DNA of 64,000 bases from NCBI GenBank assembly GCA_016219375.1, contig JACRNC010000023.1, forward strand, positions 62,001 through 126,000, written 5' to 3'. Position 1 is the stretch's first letter. Every line of letters starts with the position of its first letter. Both the position numbers and the translations under genes were made by a program. The notes under the pieces are model-generated. The model did no database searches. It was not told the origin of the DNA and saw nothing but the letters and a program-made list of their open reading frames with translations. This DNA comes from Burkholderiales bacterium (GTDB taxonomy: Bacteria > Pseudomonadota > Gammaproteobacteria > Burkholderiales > Burkholderiaceae_C). Positions 9,833 to 18,059 of the stretch are shown here, one piece after another.

Positions 9833-10468
9833 TCAGCGAGAGCGCCGGCGTGCGGCGATCGCGGTCACGCCCAGGCCGGCCAGCAGCAGGCCGACGGCCC
9901 CGGGCTCGGGCACCGCGGCGATCTGCATGCGGTCGAAGTACAGGCCGTCGTCCGGCCTGGTGCCGCTGAAGGTCACGGACGTGAAGCCGGCGGCGTCGAC
10001 GAAGCCGACGAACAGCGTGGTCGAGTTGTCGCCGGCGTAGTCGGTGAAGAAGGTGGCCGTCGCGCCGTTGGACAGCGTGCCGCTGAAGGTCGTCGTGCCC
10101 ACGGTGCCCAGGCCGCGCATGTCGATGCCGAAGGCCGTGACGGGCGCGGCGAACGAGAAGGTGAAGGTGTCCGGGGTGGCGTAGTACACGCCGGTCGCGC
10201 CCAGTGTGGGCAGCAGGGTGCTGGTGCCGGAAAAGGTGGGGCACCAGACGCTGCCGTTGCAGGTGACGGTGACCGTGGGAAAGGTCCATGACGGCGAGGC
10301 CCCGCCGGGCGGCGACTCGAAGCTCTCGACCGTGAGCGGGGCGCCGCCGATGGCGGCCAGGAAGGCGGCCTCGCTGGTGTAGCTGGTGGCGGCAAAGGCA
10401 AAGGCCGGGGAGGCCGCTGCAGCGGCAAGCGCGAGCGCGGCGGTGAACTGGCGGGGTGTGCTGGTCAT
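9833..10468 (-). CDS. PEP-CTERM sorting-domain protein
   Basis: A 211-residue secreted protein. The signal peptide is clear (about 1-27, ending AFAFAA). The body is Thr/Ser/Gly/Phe-rich, low in charge and predicted to be beta-rich, with one likely disulfide pair (CNGSVWC). The C-terminus is a textbook PEP-CTERM signal: VPEPG, a hydrophobic helix (AVGLLLAGLGVTAIAA), then RRRSR. Such tails are cut by exosortase EpsH/XrtB-type enzymes and their owners are usually exported with exopolysaccharide. No exosortase lies in the window, so processing would be in trans. AAGGAG nine bases before the ATG supports the start. Biological role unknown. Confidence 0.85.
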   Translation of the reverse strand: MTSTPRQFTAALALAAAAASPAFAFAATSYTSEAAFLAAIGGAPLTVESFESPPGGASPSWTFPTVTVTCNGSVWCPTFSGTSTLLPTLGATGVYYATPDTFTFSFAAPVTAFGIDMRGLGTVGTTTFSGTLSNGATATFFTDYAGDNSTTLFVGFVDAAGFTSVTFSGTRPDDGLYFDRMQIAAVPEPGAVGLLLAGLGVTAIAARRRSR

Positions 10469-10530
10469 GGCTGGACTCCTTGGACGACGCGGTGTTGCGT
10501 CACCCCCAATCTAGACAGGCGAAGGCTGCG

Positions 10531-10557
10531 CCGCCTCCCTAGAACGCCTCCCCCTGG
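10531..10557 (-). promoter_or_regulatory. repeated G-rich boxes upstream of the PEP-CTERM gene
   Basis: On the minus strand CCAGGGGGAGGCG is followed two bases later by CTAGGGAGGCGG. This pair of imperfect direct repeats lies about 65-90 bases before the PEP-CTERM ATG and looks like a tandem operator. A weak TAGATT (10508-10513) between the boxes and the gene could be the -10. Inference only. Confidence 0.25.
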
Positions 10558-10593
10558 CGGGTGGGCCCGCCTGCACATCCACGGGGCGGCGGC

Positions 10594-11181
10594 TCAGCCG
10601 CCGATGAAGCGCATCACCTGCGGCAACCAGGTCTCGAAGTCGCTCAGCGCGTGGTCGCTGCCCTCGATGATCTGCATCGGGCAGGCCGCGTACCGATCGC
10701 GCATCTCGCGCCAGTCCAGCACCTCGTCACCGGTGGCGATCAGCGCGAAGCAGCGCTCGGGGCGGGTGAGGGCGGCCGGGTGCAGGTCGTCCAGCTCGGC
10801 GATGAATTCCGGGCGGAAGAAGAAGCGGTCCTGCGGGTCGTGCCAGCTGGTCTGCTCGCCGATGTAGCGGGCCAGGTCGCGGGCCGGGAAGACGGCCGGG
10901 TTGATGACCACGGCGCGGCAGCCGCTGTGCTCGGCCAGCACCGTGGCATAGAAGCCACCCAGCGAGCTGCCGACCACGGCCATGGTGCCCTGCGGCCAGT
11001 CGCGCGTGCCGGCTTCGATCAGCGCCCAGGCCTCGCGCGGCGAGGGCGGCAGCTGGGGGCACCACCAGTGGATGCCGGCGCCCTCTTCGTTGAGCCGCGC
11101 CACCTCGGCCGCCATGCACTGCGCCTTGGCCGAGCGCGGCGACGAGCGGAAGCCGTGCAGGTAGAGCAGGTGGGTCAGCAT
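10594..11181 (-). CDS. YqiA-type alpha/beta-hydrolase esterase
   Basis: A 195-residue single-domain hydrolase of the UPF0227/YqiA family. It opens LLYLHGFRSSPRSAKA, has the nucleophile elbow GSSLGGFYA (Ser about 72), the conserved VINPAV segment, and ends with the acid and His of the triad (ATGDEVLDW, then GSDHALSDFE). E. coli YqiA is a small esterase active on acyl-CoA and p-nitrophenyl esters; the physiological substrate is not established. The ATG is the only start that keeps the first strand. It is followed at 76 bases by the DUF454 gene; the gap holds short direct repeats of GGTCTGGCGGA. Confidence 0.85.
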   Translation of the reverse strand: MLTHLLYLHGFRSSPRSAKAQCMAAEVARLNEEGAGIHWWCPQLPPSPREAWALIEAGTRDWPQGTMAVVGSSLGGFYATVLAEHSGCRAVVINPAVFPARDLARYIGEQTSWHDPQDRFFFRPEFIAELDDLHPAALTRPERCFALIATGDEVLDWREMRDRYAACPMQIIEGSDHALSDFETWLPQVMRFIGG

Positions 11182-11257
11182 GGCGTGGCTTGCGGCGGGA
11201 CAGGCGTGCGGTCTGGCGGATGGCGGGGCGGATGGCGAGGCGAGCGGTCTGGCGGAG

Positions 11258-11611
11258 TCACGCGCTCGGCCGCGTGACGATCCAGATGGCCACCAGCGTG
11301 ACGATGGCCGCGGGCAGCACCCGCCACCAGCCGGGCAGCAGCACCAGGCCGAGCACCGCGCTGACCGTCATCAGGCTCACCGCGGCCCACTTGGCCTTGA
11401 TGGGGATGGCGCCGCGCTCGCGCCAGGCGCGGATGTGCGGGCCATAGTGCGGATGCGCCAGCAGCCGTGCCTCCCAGGCCGGGTGCGCCTTGCCGAAGCA
11501 CCACGCGGCCAGCAGCATGAAGGGTACGGTGGGCAGCACCGGCACGAAGATGCCGATCACGCCCAGGCCCACGGACAGCGCACCCAGCGCGAGGAAGGCC
11601 GGGCGCTTCAT
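11258..11611 (-). CDS. DUF454 (YbaN-like) inner-membrane protein
   Basis: A 117-residue membrane protein with two hydrophobic stretches at the start (ALGALSVGLGVIGIFVPVLP and FMLLAAWCFGKA) and two near the end (LMTVSAVLGLVLLPG and VLPAAIVTLVAIWIV). The GIFVPVLPTVPFMLLAA core and the HPHYGPHIRAWRERGAIP loop are hallmarks of DUF454/YbaN. No function is established for the family. I start at ATG 11609-11611 (MKRPAFLALG); an upstream in-frame start would add 24 hydrophilic residues. It lies two bases after the stop of mpl and is probably in its operon. Confidence 0.8.
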   Translation of the reverse strand: MKRPAFLALGALSVGLGVIGIFVPVLPTVPFMLLAAWCFGKAHPAWEARLLAHPHYGPHIRAWRERGAIPIKAKWAAVSLMTVSAVLGLVLLPGWWRVLPAAIVTLVAIWIVTRPSA

Positions 11612-11613
11612 CG

Positions 11614-13056
11614 TCAGCCGCGGGCCGCCAGGGCGTCCAGCAGCCTGGCATGGATGCCGCCGAAGCTGCCGTTGCTCATGCACAGCACCTGGTCGCCCGG
11701 CTTGGCGATGCGCAGGATCTTCTGCACCAGGGTGTCGATGCTGTCGGCCACCACGGCGCGCTCGCCCATCTCGGCCAGGGCCTCGGCGGCGTCCCAGCCC
11801 TGGCCGCCGCTGTGGCAGAAGGCGAGGTCCGCTTCCTCCAGCGACCAGGGCAGCAGGGCCTTCATGGTGCCCAGCTTCATGGTGTTGGACCGCGGCTCGA
11901 AGACGGCCAGGATGCGCACATCCGGCCCCACCTTGCGGCGCAGGCCGTCCAGCGTGGTGCGGATGGCCGTGGGATGGTGGGCGAAGTCGTCGTAGACGGT
12001 GACGCCTGCCGCCTGCCCGCGCAGCTCCAGCCGGCGCTTGACGTTGTCGAAGCGCGCCAGGGCTGCCGCCGATTGCTCAGGCGTCACGCCCACATGCTCG
12101 GCCGCGGCGATGGCCGCCAGCGCGTTCATCTGGTTGTGCTCGCCCAGCAGGCTCCACTCCACGCGGGCCACCTGCATGCCCGACTTGAGCACGTCGAAGG
12201 CATGCGGCTCGCCGCGCGCGCGCAGCCCGGGCGCATCGCCGCGCACGCCGAAGCGCACCACGTCGCTCCAGCAGCCGCGCGCGAGAACCCGGCCCAGCGC
12301 TTCTTCCCGGGCATTGACCACCAGCCGCCCGCTGGCCGGCACGGTGCGCACCAGGTGATGGAACTGCGTCTCGATGGCCGCCAGGTCCGCGAAGATGTCC
12401 GCGTGGTCGTATTCCAGGTTGTTGAGGATGGCCGTGCGCGGGCGGTAGTGGACGAACTTGCTGCGCTTGTCGAAGAAGGCGGTGTCGTACTCGTCCGCTT
12501 CAATGACGAACGGAGCCCCCACGCTTGGCCCTTCGGGCACGGCGCCGCCCCCCGCGGGGGCGCTCGCCCCTTGGGGCGGCCCGGCGGGGCTCGTGCCTTT
12601 GCCCTCGCCCAGCTTTGCCGACACACCGAAGTTCTGCGGCACGCCGCCGACCAGGAAGCCGGGCTTCAGGCCCGCGTCCTCCAGGATCCACGCCAGCATC
12701 GACGTGGTAGTGGTCTTGCCATGCGTGCCCGCCACGGCCAGCACATGCCGGCCCTGCAGCACATGCTCGGCCAGCCATTGCGGGCCGCTGGTGTAGCGCG
12801 CGCCGGCATCCAGGATGGCCTCCATCAGCGCATTGCCGCGCGAGACCACGTTGCCGATGACGAAGAGATCCGGCTTGAGCGCCAGCTGGTCGGCGCCATA
12901 GCCTTCGATCAGGTCGATGCCGAGGGCGCGCAGCTGGTCGCTCATCGGCGGGTAGACGCCGGCATCGCAGCCGGTCACGCGATGGCCCGCCTCGCGGGCC
13001 AGGGCCGCCAGGCCACCCATGAAGGTGCCGCAGATGCCCAGGATGTGGATGTGCAT
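11614..13056 (-). CDS. mpl: UDP-N-acetylmuramate:L-alanyl-gamma-D-glutamyl-meso-diaminopimelate ligase
   Basis: A 480-residue Mur-ligase-family enzyme that reattaches recycled murein tripeptide to UDP-MurNAc in the cytoplasm. It starts with the nucleotide-binding HILGICGTFMGGLA, has the ATP loop AGTHGKTTTTSM (110-120), the EADEYDTAFFDKRSKF block after 186, and the C-terminal domain containing FEPRSNTMKLG. Between NFGVSAKLGE and PFVIEADEYD, where the family has only a few residues, there is an extra Gly/Pro/Ala-rich tract of about 30 residues (151-180). It is encoded by a GC-palindromic repeat and does not disturb the frame. A -10 box lies seven bases before the ATG. Confidence 0.95.
   Translation of the reverse strand: MHIHILGICGTFMGGLAALAREAGHRVTGCDAGVYPPMSDQLRALGIDLIEGYGADQLALKPDLFVIGNVVSRGNALMEAILDAGARYTSGPQWLAEHVLQGRHVLAVAGTHGKTTTTSMLAWILEDAGLKPGFLVGGVPQNFGVSAKLGEGKGTSPAGPPQGASAPAGGGAVPEGPSVGAPFVIEADEYDTAFFDKRSKFVHYRPRTAILNNLEYDHADIFADLAAIETQFHHLVRTVPASGRLVVNAREEALGRVLARGCWSDVVRFGVRGDAPGLRARGEPHAFDVLKSGMQVARVEWSLLGEHNQMNALAAIAAAEHVGVTPEQSAAALARFDNVKRRLELRGQAAGVTVYDDFAHHPTAIRTTLDGLRRKVGPDVRILAVFEPRSNTMKLGTMKALLPWSLEEADLAFCHSGGQGWDAAEALAEMGERAVVADSIDTLVQKILRIAKPGDQVLCMSNGSFGGIHARLLDALAARG
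12515..12602. repeat. palindromic GC-rich repeat inserted in frame inside mpl
   Basis: This stretch holds nested palindromes: GCCCCTTGGGGC, CCCCCGCGGGGG and outer complementary pieces GGCACG and CGTGCC. It corresponds exactly to the surplus residues 151-180 of Mpl. Its composition and wording resemble intergenic repeats that I remember from Burkholderiales genomes, but no second full copy is in this window. Confidence 0.6.
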
Positions 13057-13063
13057 GGCGGGG

Positions 13064-13069
13064 ATTGTA
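13064..13069 (-). promoter_or_regulatory. -10 box of mpl
   Basis: TACAAT on the minus strand is followed by CCCCGCC and the mpl ATG. The seven-base spacing predicts a message starting at or next to the start codon. No -35 match. Confidence 0.45.
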
Positions 13070-13113
13070 GGAAGCGGGCTTTGCGCCTCCCCGATGCCAC
13101 GATCAGAAGAGGT

Positions 13114-13178
13114 GAGGGGGCCCGGCGTGCCCGAGCAGGCGGCTTTGGGCGGTCAGAGCGGGTATGGCGGGCCCCCTC
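13114..13178. terminator. long-armed inverted repeat between mpl and the DUF1501 gene
   Basis: GAGGGGGCCCG (13114-13124) and CGGGCCCCCTC (13168-13178) are perfect 11-base arms. The pairing continues imperfectly outward (AAGAGGT against CGCCCCTTCTT), with a 43-base loop. It lies just after the DUF1501 stop and about 45 bases before the mpl -10 box, so it may end DUF1501 transcription. There is no clean U-run. Confidence 0.4.
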
Positions 13179-13186
13179 GCCCCTTC

Positions 13187-14602
13187 TTAGCCCATGAAGC
13201 CCAGGTTGCGGCTGGCGAATCGGCCGATGTTGGGCACCACCGTCTCCAGGTCCGTCGCGCCGAACCAGCTGGCCAGCGTGGCGGCGTACTGGTCCACCGA
13301 CGTGGTGGGGATCAGCCGGCCCAGGATGGCGTCCTCCGGCCCACCGATGGCCACCGTCGGCCACTGGCCATAGACCCGATTGCCGCGCACCGCGCCGCCG
13401 ACGATGAAGTGATGGCTGCCCCAGCCGTGGTCGGTGCCGCGACCGTTGGACTGCAGCGCGCGGCCGAAGTCGGACGCGGTGAAGGTGGTCACTTGGTTGG
13501 CCACGCCCAGCGCCACGGTCGCGTCATAGAAGGCCTTGATCGCATCGCCCACCTGGCGCAGGCGCAGCGGCTGCTCGTCGGCCAGGTTGTCATGGAAGTC
13601 GAAGCCACCCAGGCTGACGAAGAAGATCTGCCGCCGCTGGCCCAGCGCCGAGCTGGCCGCGATCATGCGGGCGACCATGCGCAGCTGCTGCGCCAGCGGG
13701 TTGGACGCCAGCGACGCGAAGCCGCCGAAGGCCGGCAGCGAGGCCGGCACGCCGGCCAGTGCATCGGTGACCCGGCCCTCGCTGGCCACGGCGCGCGCGG
13801 TGGTGCGGCCCAGCTCGGCCTCCAGCCGGTGGCTGCGGTTCTCGGTCACCAGCCGGCGCAGCGCGGCCCCGGCCTGGGGTGACCACGAAAAGCCGTTCAG
13901 CGCATTGACCCGCACCGCGCCGCTGGGCGTGAGTTGGTACTGGATGGTCTGCTCGCCGGCCTCGATCATGTTGTTGCCGGCCACCGACATGCAGATGGAC
14001 ACCGGGCTGCCGCCGTTGAAGTTGGCCGCCATCAGGTCGCCCGCGCGGCCCAGCCAGCCGGTCTGCGACGGCCGGTCGGGCAGGCCGGTCTGCCACTGGT
14101 TCTGCTGGTCCGAATGCGAGAACAGCTGGAAGGGCACCGGCACCAGCGGGTTGCAGTTGTTCCACTGCGCCTTGGTCAGCGGCTGGGTCAGCGTGCCCAC
14201 GTTGGCCAGCAGCGCGCAGGCGCCGGCATCGATGAGGCTCTTCATCCCGGCCAGCTGCGGATGCAGGCCCAGCTGCGGGCCGCTGAAGCCCTGCAGGCTC
14301 AACGGCAGCGCGGCCGACTGCGCCAGCGCCAGTTCGGGCCGTGCCGAGCGGTAGGCCGCGTACTCGGTGCTGCTGATCGGCAGCACGGTGTTGGACTGGT
14401 CGTTGCCGCCGTTCAAGAAGACGCAGACCAGCGCCTTGTGGTCGCTGGCGGTGGAGGCAGCTGCGCTGCCGATGCTGGCCAGGTTGGCCAGGAAGGGCGT
14501 GCCCGACAGCGCGGTCAGGAAACCCGCCTGCTTGAGGAACTGGCGACGGGACGCGGGCGAGATGAAGGAAGACGTTTTCTTCGTGGCCATGATGGTGCTC
14601 AC
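13187..14602 (-). CDS. DUF1501 domain protein (exported)
   Basis: A 471-residue protein. The N-terminus has a twin-arginine-like signal (SRRQFLKQAGFLTALSG, about 18-34) and a hydrophobic stretch to about residue 50, so export by Tat is likely. The DUF1501 body (sulfatase/phosphatase-like superfamily) shows FLNGGNDQSNTVLP, LGGFDFHDNLADEQ, TFTASDFGRALQSNGRGTDH and the final WGSHHFIVGGAVRG. The conserved Asp/His/Gly pattern suggests a metal site, but no biochemical role is established. It lies 12 bases after the DUF1800 gene, its usual partner. The start may be this ATG or the one four codons on (MATKK). Confidence 0.85.
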   Translation of the reverse strand: MSTIMATKKTSSFISPASRRQFLKQAGFLTALSGTPFLANLASIGSAAASTASDHKALVCVFLNGGNDQSNTVLPISSTEYAAYRSARPELALAQSAALPLSLQGFSGPQLGLHPQLAGMKSLIDAGACALLANVGTLTQPLTKAQWNNCNPLVPVPFQLFSHSDQQNQWQTGLPDRPSQTGWLGRAGDLMAANFNGGSPVSICMSVAGNNMIEAGEQTIQYQLTPSGAVRVNALNGFSWSPQAGAALRRLVTENRSHRLEAELGRTTARAVASEGRVTDALAGVPASLPAFGGFASLASNPLAQQLRMVARMIAASSALGQRRQIFFVSLGGFDFHDNLADEQPLRLRQVGDAIKAFYDATVALGVANQVTTFTASDFGRALQSNGRGTDHGWGSHHFIVGGAVRGNRVYGQWPTVAIGGPEDAILGRLIPTTSVDQYAATLASWFGATDLETVVPNIGRFASRNLGFMG

Positions 14603-14614
14603 ACCTTGTCGGGC

Positions 14615-16390
14615 TTACTTCTGGATCAGGAACTCGGGCGAGCACATCGCCAGCGTGACGGCGATCCACACGCGGCGCTGGGCGGCATTGGCCTCGGTCA
14701 TCGGCACGGCGGCCACGGCCTCGACGATGGTCTGGCGCGTGCTGGCACTCATCTGTCCGGCCATCAGCATCTGGTCCAGCCGCGCCACCAGCTTGTCAGG
14801 CTGGTTGGCCAGCGCCAGCTCGTCGGTGTAGGGCGCGGTGATGAGGCGGTCGCCCCAGCCGTAGCCCTGCTCGATGGTCTGCACCATGAAGTTGATGTAG
14901 GCGCTGACGGTGGTCTCATGCGTGATCTGGAACTCCGGCGCCACCAGGCCGGCACCACGCACGTCGCCGGCGGGCGAGTAGTCCGGCCGGAAGAAGTTGA
15001 AGACCGACGGCGAATGCAGCGGGCCCTGGCCCACGCCTTCGATGGGATCGTGCAGGCTGTTGATGCGATACGCGCCGGAGGGCGAGCGCGCGCCGAAGAG
15101 CCGCGCCCAGTTGGCCACGCGCACCACCGGCTCGCGCAGCTTGCCCCAGTTGCCGTCCGCCAGCTTGGCTGCGTCGCGCGCCTCCGGGTCCAGCAGCACC
15201 GCGCGGATCACGGCCGTCATGTCGCCGCGCACGCCGGCGCCGTTGTTGTTGAAGGCGCGCGCCACGCGGGCGATGTAGGCCGGCGACGGGTTGCTGGTCA
15301 CCAGGCGCTGGATGAGCTGGCGGCCGATGAAGGGGCCGACGTTCGGGTGGTTGAAGAGCGTGTCCAGCGCGACCTTGAGCGACTCGCGCGGCCCGGTGCC
15401 GGCGGGGATGACCACGCCGCGCAGGATGCGCTTCTCGCTGGTGGAGTGATGCTGCGGATAGGGCTGCATCGGCTGGTCCCACGGCTGCGTCTGCACGCCG
15501 TTGACCCAGCCGAGCCAGCGGCCTTCGCCCGTGTCCGGGCCGGCCCAGCTCCAGCCGGTGAAGACCTTGGCCATGCCCATCACCTCGGGCTGGCCGTAGG
15601 TGGGGATGTCCTGGCCGTTCTGCTGGCGGCGCGTGCCGTCCTCGTTGAGCTCCCACAGGCCGATGGTGAAGAGCTGCATCACTTCGCGTGCGTAGTTCTC
15701 GTCGGGCATGCGACCAGTGGCGGTGTTCTCCTTGTCGTTGCCCAGGTGGGACAGGTAGGTGCCCATCGCCGGATGCAGCGTCATCGCCTCCAGCAGGTCG
15801 CGGAAGTTGCCGAAGGCATGCTGGCTCAGCGTGTCCAGGAAGGATGCGGCCGCCAGCGGCGCGGCATCCAGCGAGCTGTTGACCACGCTGACGACGAAGA
15901 TCTGCGACAGCGCGAAGGTCACGCGCTGGCGCAGCTGGTCCGGCCCGGTGATCGCCTGGCGCCAGAAGCTCTCGGCCACCGCGTTGTGGCCGGCCTCCAG
16001 GCAGTTGCTGCAGATGTTCTGCGCGTTGTAGTAGGCGGTGTGCGTGCCCAGCGACGGCGTGCTGAACTGCCCGTCGATCCAGGCCCGGTAGCCGCCGGCC
16101 TGCACGGCCGCCACGTCCACCGTGGTGGGGCCGTAGGTGGCCTGGATGAGGAAGCGCGCGGCCTCGTTGGCGTTGGGCGGCGCGGTGGTCTCGGCCGTCG
16201 GGCTGGTGGCGCTGCTGCCGCCGCCGCCGCAGCCGCTCAGCGCGATGGCCGCGGCCAGTGCGGTCAGCAGGGCGCCGCGGCGCAGGCGTTGCCAGCGGGT
16301 GGCGTGAGGCGCTTGATCCGCCTGACGGGCGGCGGGGAAGGGCAAGGCGTCGGCCGCGCGTGGCGGGGCCGTCAGGTCGGTGCGGGGCAT
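14615..16390 (-). CDS. DUF1800 domain protein, probable lipoprotein
   Basis: A 591-residue protein. After a 40-residue hydrophilic, basic start comes a hydrophobic segment ending in the lipobox ALSGC (Cys about 54) followed by a Gly/Ser linker, so it is probably a lipidated periplasmic or surface protein. The DUF1800 body begins ARFLIQATYGPT and includes the conserved DENYAREVMQLFTIGLWELN, FTGWSW and FIGRQLIQRLVTSNPSP. The family's function is unknown. DUF1800 and DUF1501 genes occur side by side in many bacteria, as here (12-base gap), suggesting a joint export- or surface-related job. Confidence 0.85.
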   Translation of the reverse strand: MPRTDLTAPPRAADALPFPAARQADQAPHATRWQRLRRGALLTALAAAIALSGCGGGGSSATSPTAETTAPPNANEAARFLIQATYGPTTVDVAAVQAGGYRAWIDGQFSTPSLGTHTAYYNAQNICSNCLEAGHNAVAESFWRQAITGPDQLRQRVTFALSQIFVVSVVNSSLDAAPLAAASFLDTLSQHAFGNFRDLLEAMTLHPAMGTYLSHLGNDKENTATGRMPDENYAREVMQLFTIGLWELNEDGTRRQQNGQDIPTYGQPEVMGMAKVFTGWSWAGPDTGEGRWLGWVNGVQTQPWDQPMQPYPQHHSTSEKRILRGVVIPAGTGPRESLKVALDTLFNHPNVGPFIGRQLIQRLVTSNPSPAYIARVARAFNNNGAGVRGDMTAVIRAVLLDPEARDAAKLADGNWGKLREPVVRVANWARLFGARSPSGAYRINSLHDPIEGVGQGPLHSPSVFNFFRPDYSPAGDVRGAGLVAPEFQITHETTVSAYINFMVQTIEQGYGWGDRLITAPYTDELALANQPDKLVARLDQMLMAGQMSASTRQTIVEAVAAVPMTEANAAQRRVWIAVTLAMCSPEFLIQK

Positions 16391-16742
16391 GGGCAGTGCG
16401 GACGTGTGGTGCGCACCCCAATCGACTCCGAGCCCCGGCCTTGCGGGGTCTTGAGCGTGGTGCGCCGGCCGGCAGGATCGGCCCTCGCCCGGCTGCTTTG
16501 AAGCAGCTTTACCCAGCGTTGCAGCGGTGGCAGCGCCTGTCGGTCAACTTGACCGGCGCAGGACGCGAGCCGCGCGATCCGTGACCGCTTGCCGTGTCCC
16601 GCATCACGGCTGCAAAGGCCCGATACGCGGTGTATCGCTGGGGCCTTGCGTGAAGATGCCCGCCGGCCTGGTCAGACGGTCTCGTCAGACGGCCTCGACG
16701 GATGGCCTCGACAGGCCCGGTTCGCGCCCGGGCCTGCGGCGG
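16391..16742. other. gap between hemL and the DUF1800 gene
   Basis: In these 352 bases I see no coding frame with family similarity. Two hairpins are visible: the hemL terminator candidate (16712-16736), and at 16615-16647 the arms AAGGCC and GGCCTT enclosing CGATAC/GTATCG with a small bulge. The promoter of the DUF1800 gene should lie in the 16400-16500 part but is not obvious. Confidence 0.5.
16712..16736 (-). terminator. hairpin after hemL
   Basis: CAGGCCCGG and CCGGGCCTG form a perfect nine-pair stem with a seven-base loop, starting seven bases after the hemL stop. There is no U-tract behind it. Confidence 0.5.
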
Positions 16743-18059
16743 TCAAAGCCCTGCCAGCGCCTCGCGCGCGGCGTCGAGCGTCTGCTCGATGTCCTCGGCC
16801 GTGTGCGCCGCGCTGACGAAGCCGGCCTCGTACAGCGCCGGGGCCAGGTAGACGCCGCGCTCCAGCATGCCGTGGAAGAAGCGGTTGAAGCGCGCCGCAT
16901 CGGTGGCCATCACCACGCCGTAGTTCTGCGGCAGCCGGTCGGTGAAGAAGAAGCCGAACATGCCGCCTTCGCTGTCGGCGCAGAAGTCCAGCCCCGCGGC
17001 ATGCGCCGCGCCGGTCAGGCCTTCGACCAGCGAGCGCGTGCGCGCGGCCAGCGCCTCGTAGAAGCCGGGCTTGCGGATCTCGGCCAGCGTGGCCAGGCCG
17101 CAGGCCGTGGCCACCGGGTTGCCCGACAGCGTGCCCGCCTGGTAGACCGGGCCCAGCGGCGCGAGCTTGGCCATCACGTCGCGCGAGCCGGCGAAGGCGG
17201 CCAGCGGCATGCCGCCGCCGATCACCTTGCCGAAGACCGACAGGTCGGGCTTGAAGCCCGGGATGGCCTGCGCATACAGGCTCTGCGCGCCGCCCAGCGC
17301 CACGCGGAAGCCCGTCATCACCTCGTCGAGCACCAGCAGCGCGCCGTAGCGCGTGCACAGCTCACGCAGTGCCGTCATGAACGGGATGCTGGCGCGCACG
17401 AAGTTCATGTTGCCGGCGATCGGCTCGACCATCACGCAGGCGATGTCGCGGCCGTGCTGGGCAAAGGCCTCTTCCAGCTGGGCGACGTTGTTGTACTCCA
17501 GCACCAGCGTGTGCTGCACCACCTCCGGCGGCACGCCGGCGCTGGTCGGGTGGCCGAAGGTGGCCAGGCCCGAGCCGGCCTTGACCAGCAGCGCATCCGC
17601 ATGGCCGTGGTAGCAGCCCTCGAACTTGATGATCTTGGCCCGCCCGGTGTAGCCGCGGGCCAGCCGCAGCGCGCTCATGCCGGCCTCGGTGCCGGAGCTG
17701 ACCAGCCGCACCTGCTCGGCGCTGGGCACCAGCTCCAGGATGGCCTCGGCCAGCTCGATCTCTCGCTCGGTGGGCGCGCCGAAGGACAGGCCCTCGGTCA
17801 CCGCACGCTGCACCGCCTCGATCACCGCCGGGTGGCCGTGGCCCAGGATCATCGGCCCCCAGGAGCCGATGTAGTCGATGTAGCGCTGCCCCTGCGCGTC
17901 CCACATGTAGGCGCCCTGCGCCCGCGTGATGAAGCGCGGCGTGCCGCCCACGGCGCGGAAGGCGCGCACCGGCGAGTTGACGCCGCCGGGGATGACCTGC
18001 TGCGCGCGCTGGAAGAGGGCGAGGTTGCGGTCGCTGGATGCGGAGGATTCAGTGGACAT
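16743..18059 (-). CDS. hemL: glutamate-1-semialdehyde 2,1-aminomutase
   Basis: A 438-residue PLP enzyme making 5-aminolevulinate for haem from glutamate-1-semialdehyde. Diagnostic are [13 protein letters not shown] near the N-terminus, [11 protein letters not shown], the PLP-contact block [11 protein letters not shown], and the Schiff-base Lys in [12 protein letters not shown] (about 276). The length is normal. The first 11 bases overlap the end of the ThiD-like gene in another frame, so it is probably translated from the same message. Confidence 0.97.
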   Translation of the reverse strand: MSTESSASSDRNLALFQRAQQVIPGGVNSPVRAFRAVGGTPRFITRAQGAYMWDAQGQRYIDYIGSWGPMILGHGHPAVIEAVQRAVTEGLSFGAPTEREIELAEAILELVPSAEQVRLVSSGTEAGMSALRLARGYTGRAKIIKFEGCYHGHADALLVKAGSGLATFGHPTSAGVPPEVVQHTLVLEYNNVAQLEEAFAQHGRDIACVMVEPIAGNMNFVRASIPFMTALRELCTRYGALLVLDEVMTGFRVALGGAQSLYAQAIPGFKPDLSVFGKVIGGGMPLAAFAGSRDVMAKLAPLGPVYQAGTLSGNPVATACGLATLAEIRKPGFYEALAARTRSLVEGLTGAAHAAGLDFCADSEGGMFGFFFTDRLPQNYGVVMATDAARFNRFFHGMLERGVYLAPALYEAGFVSAAHTAEDIEQTLDAAREALAGL

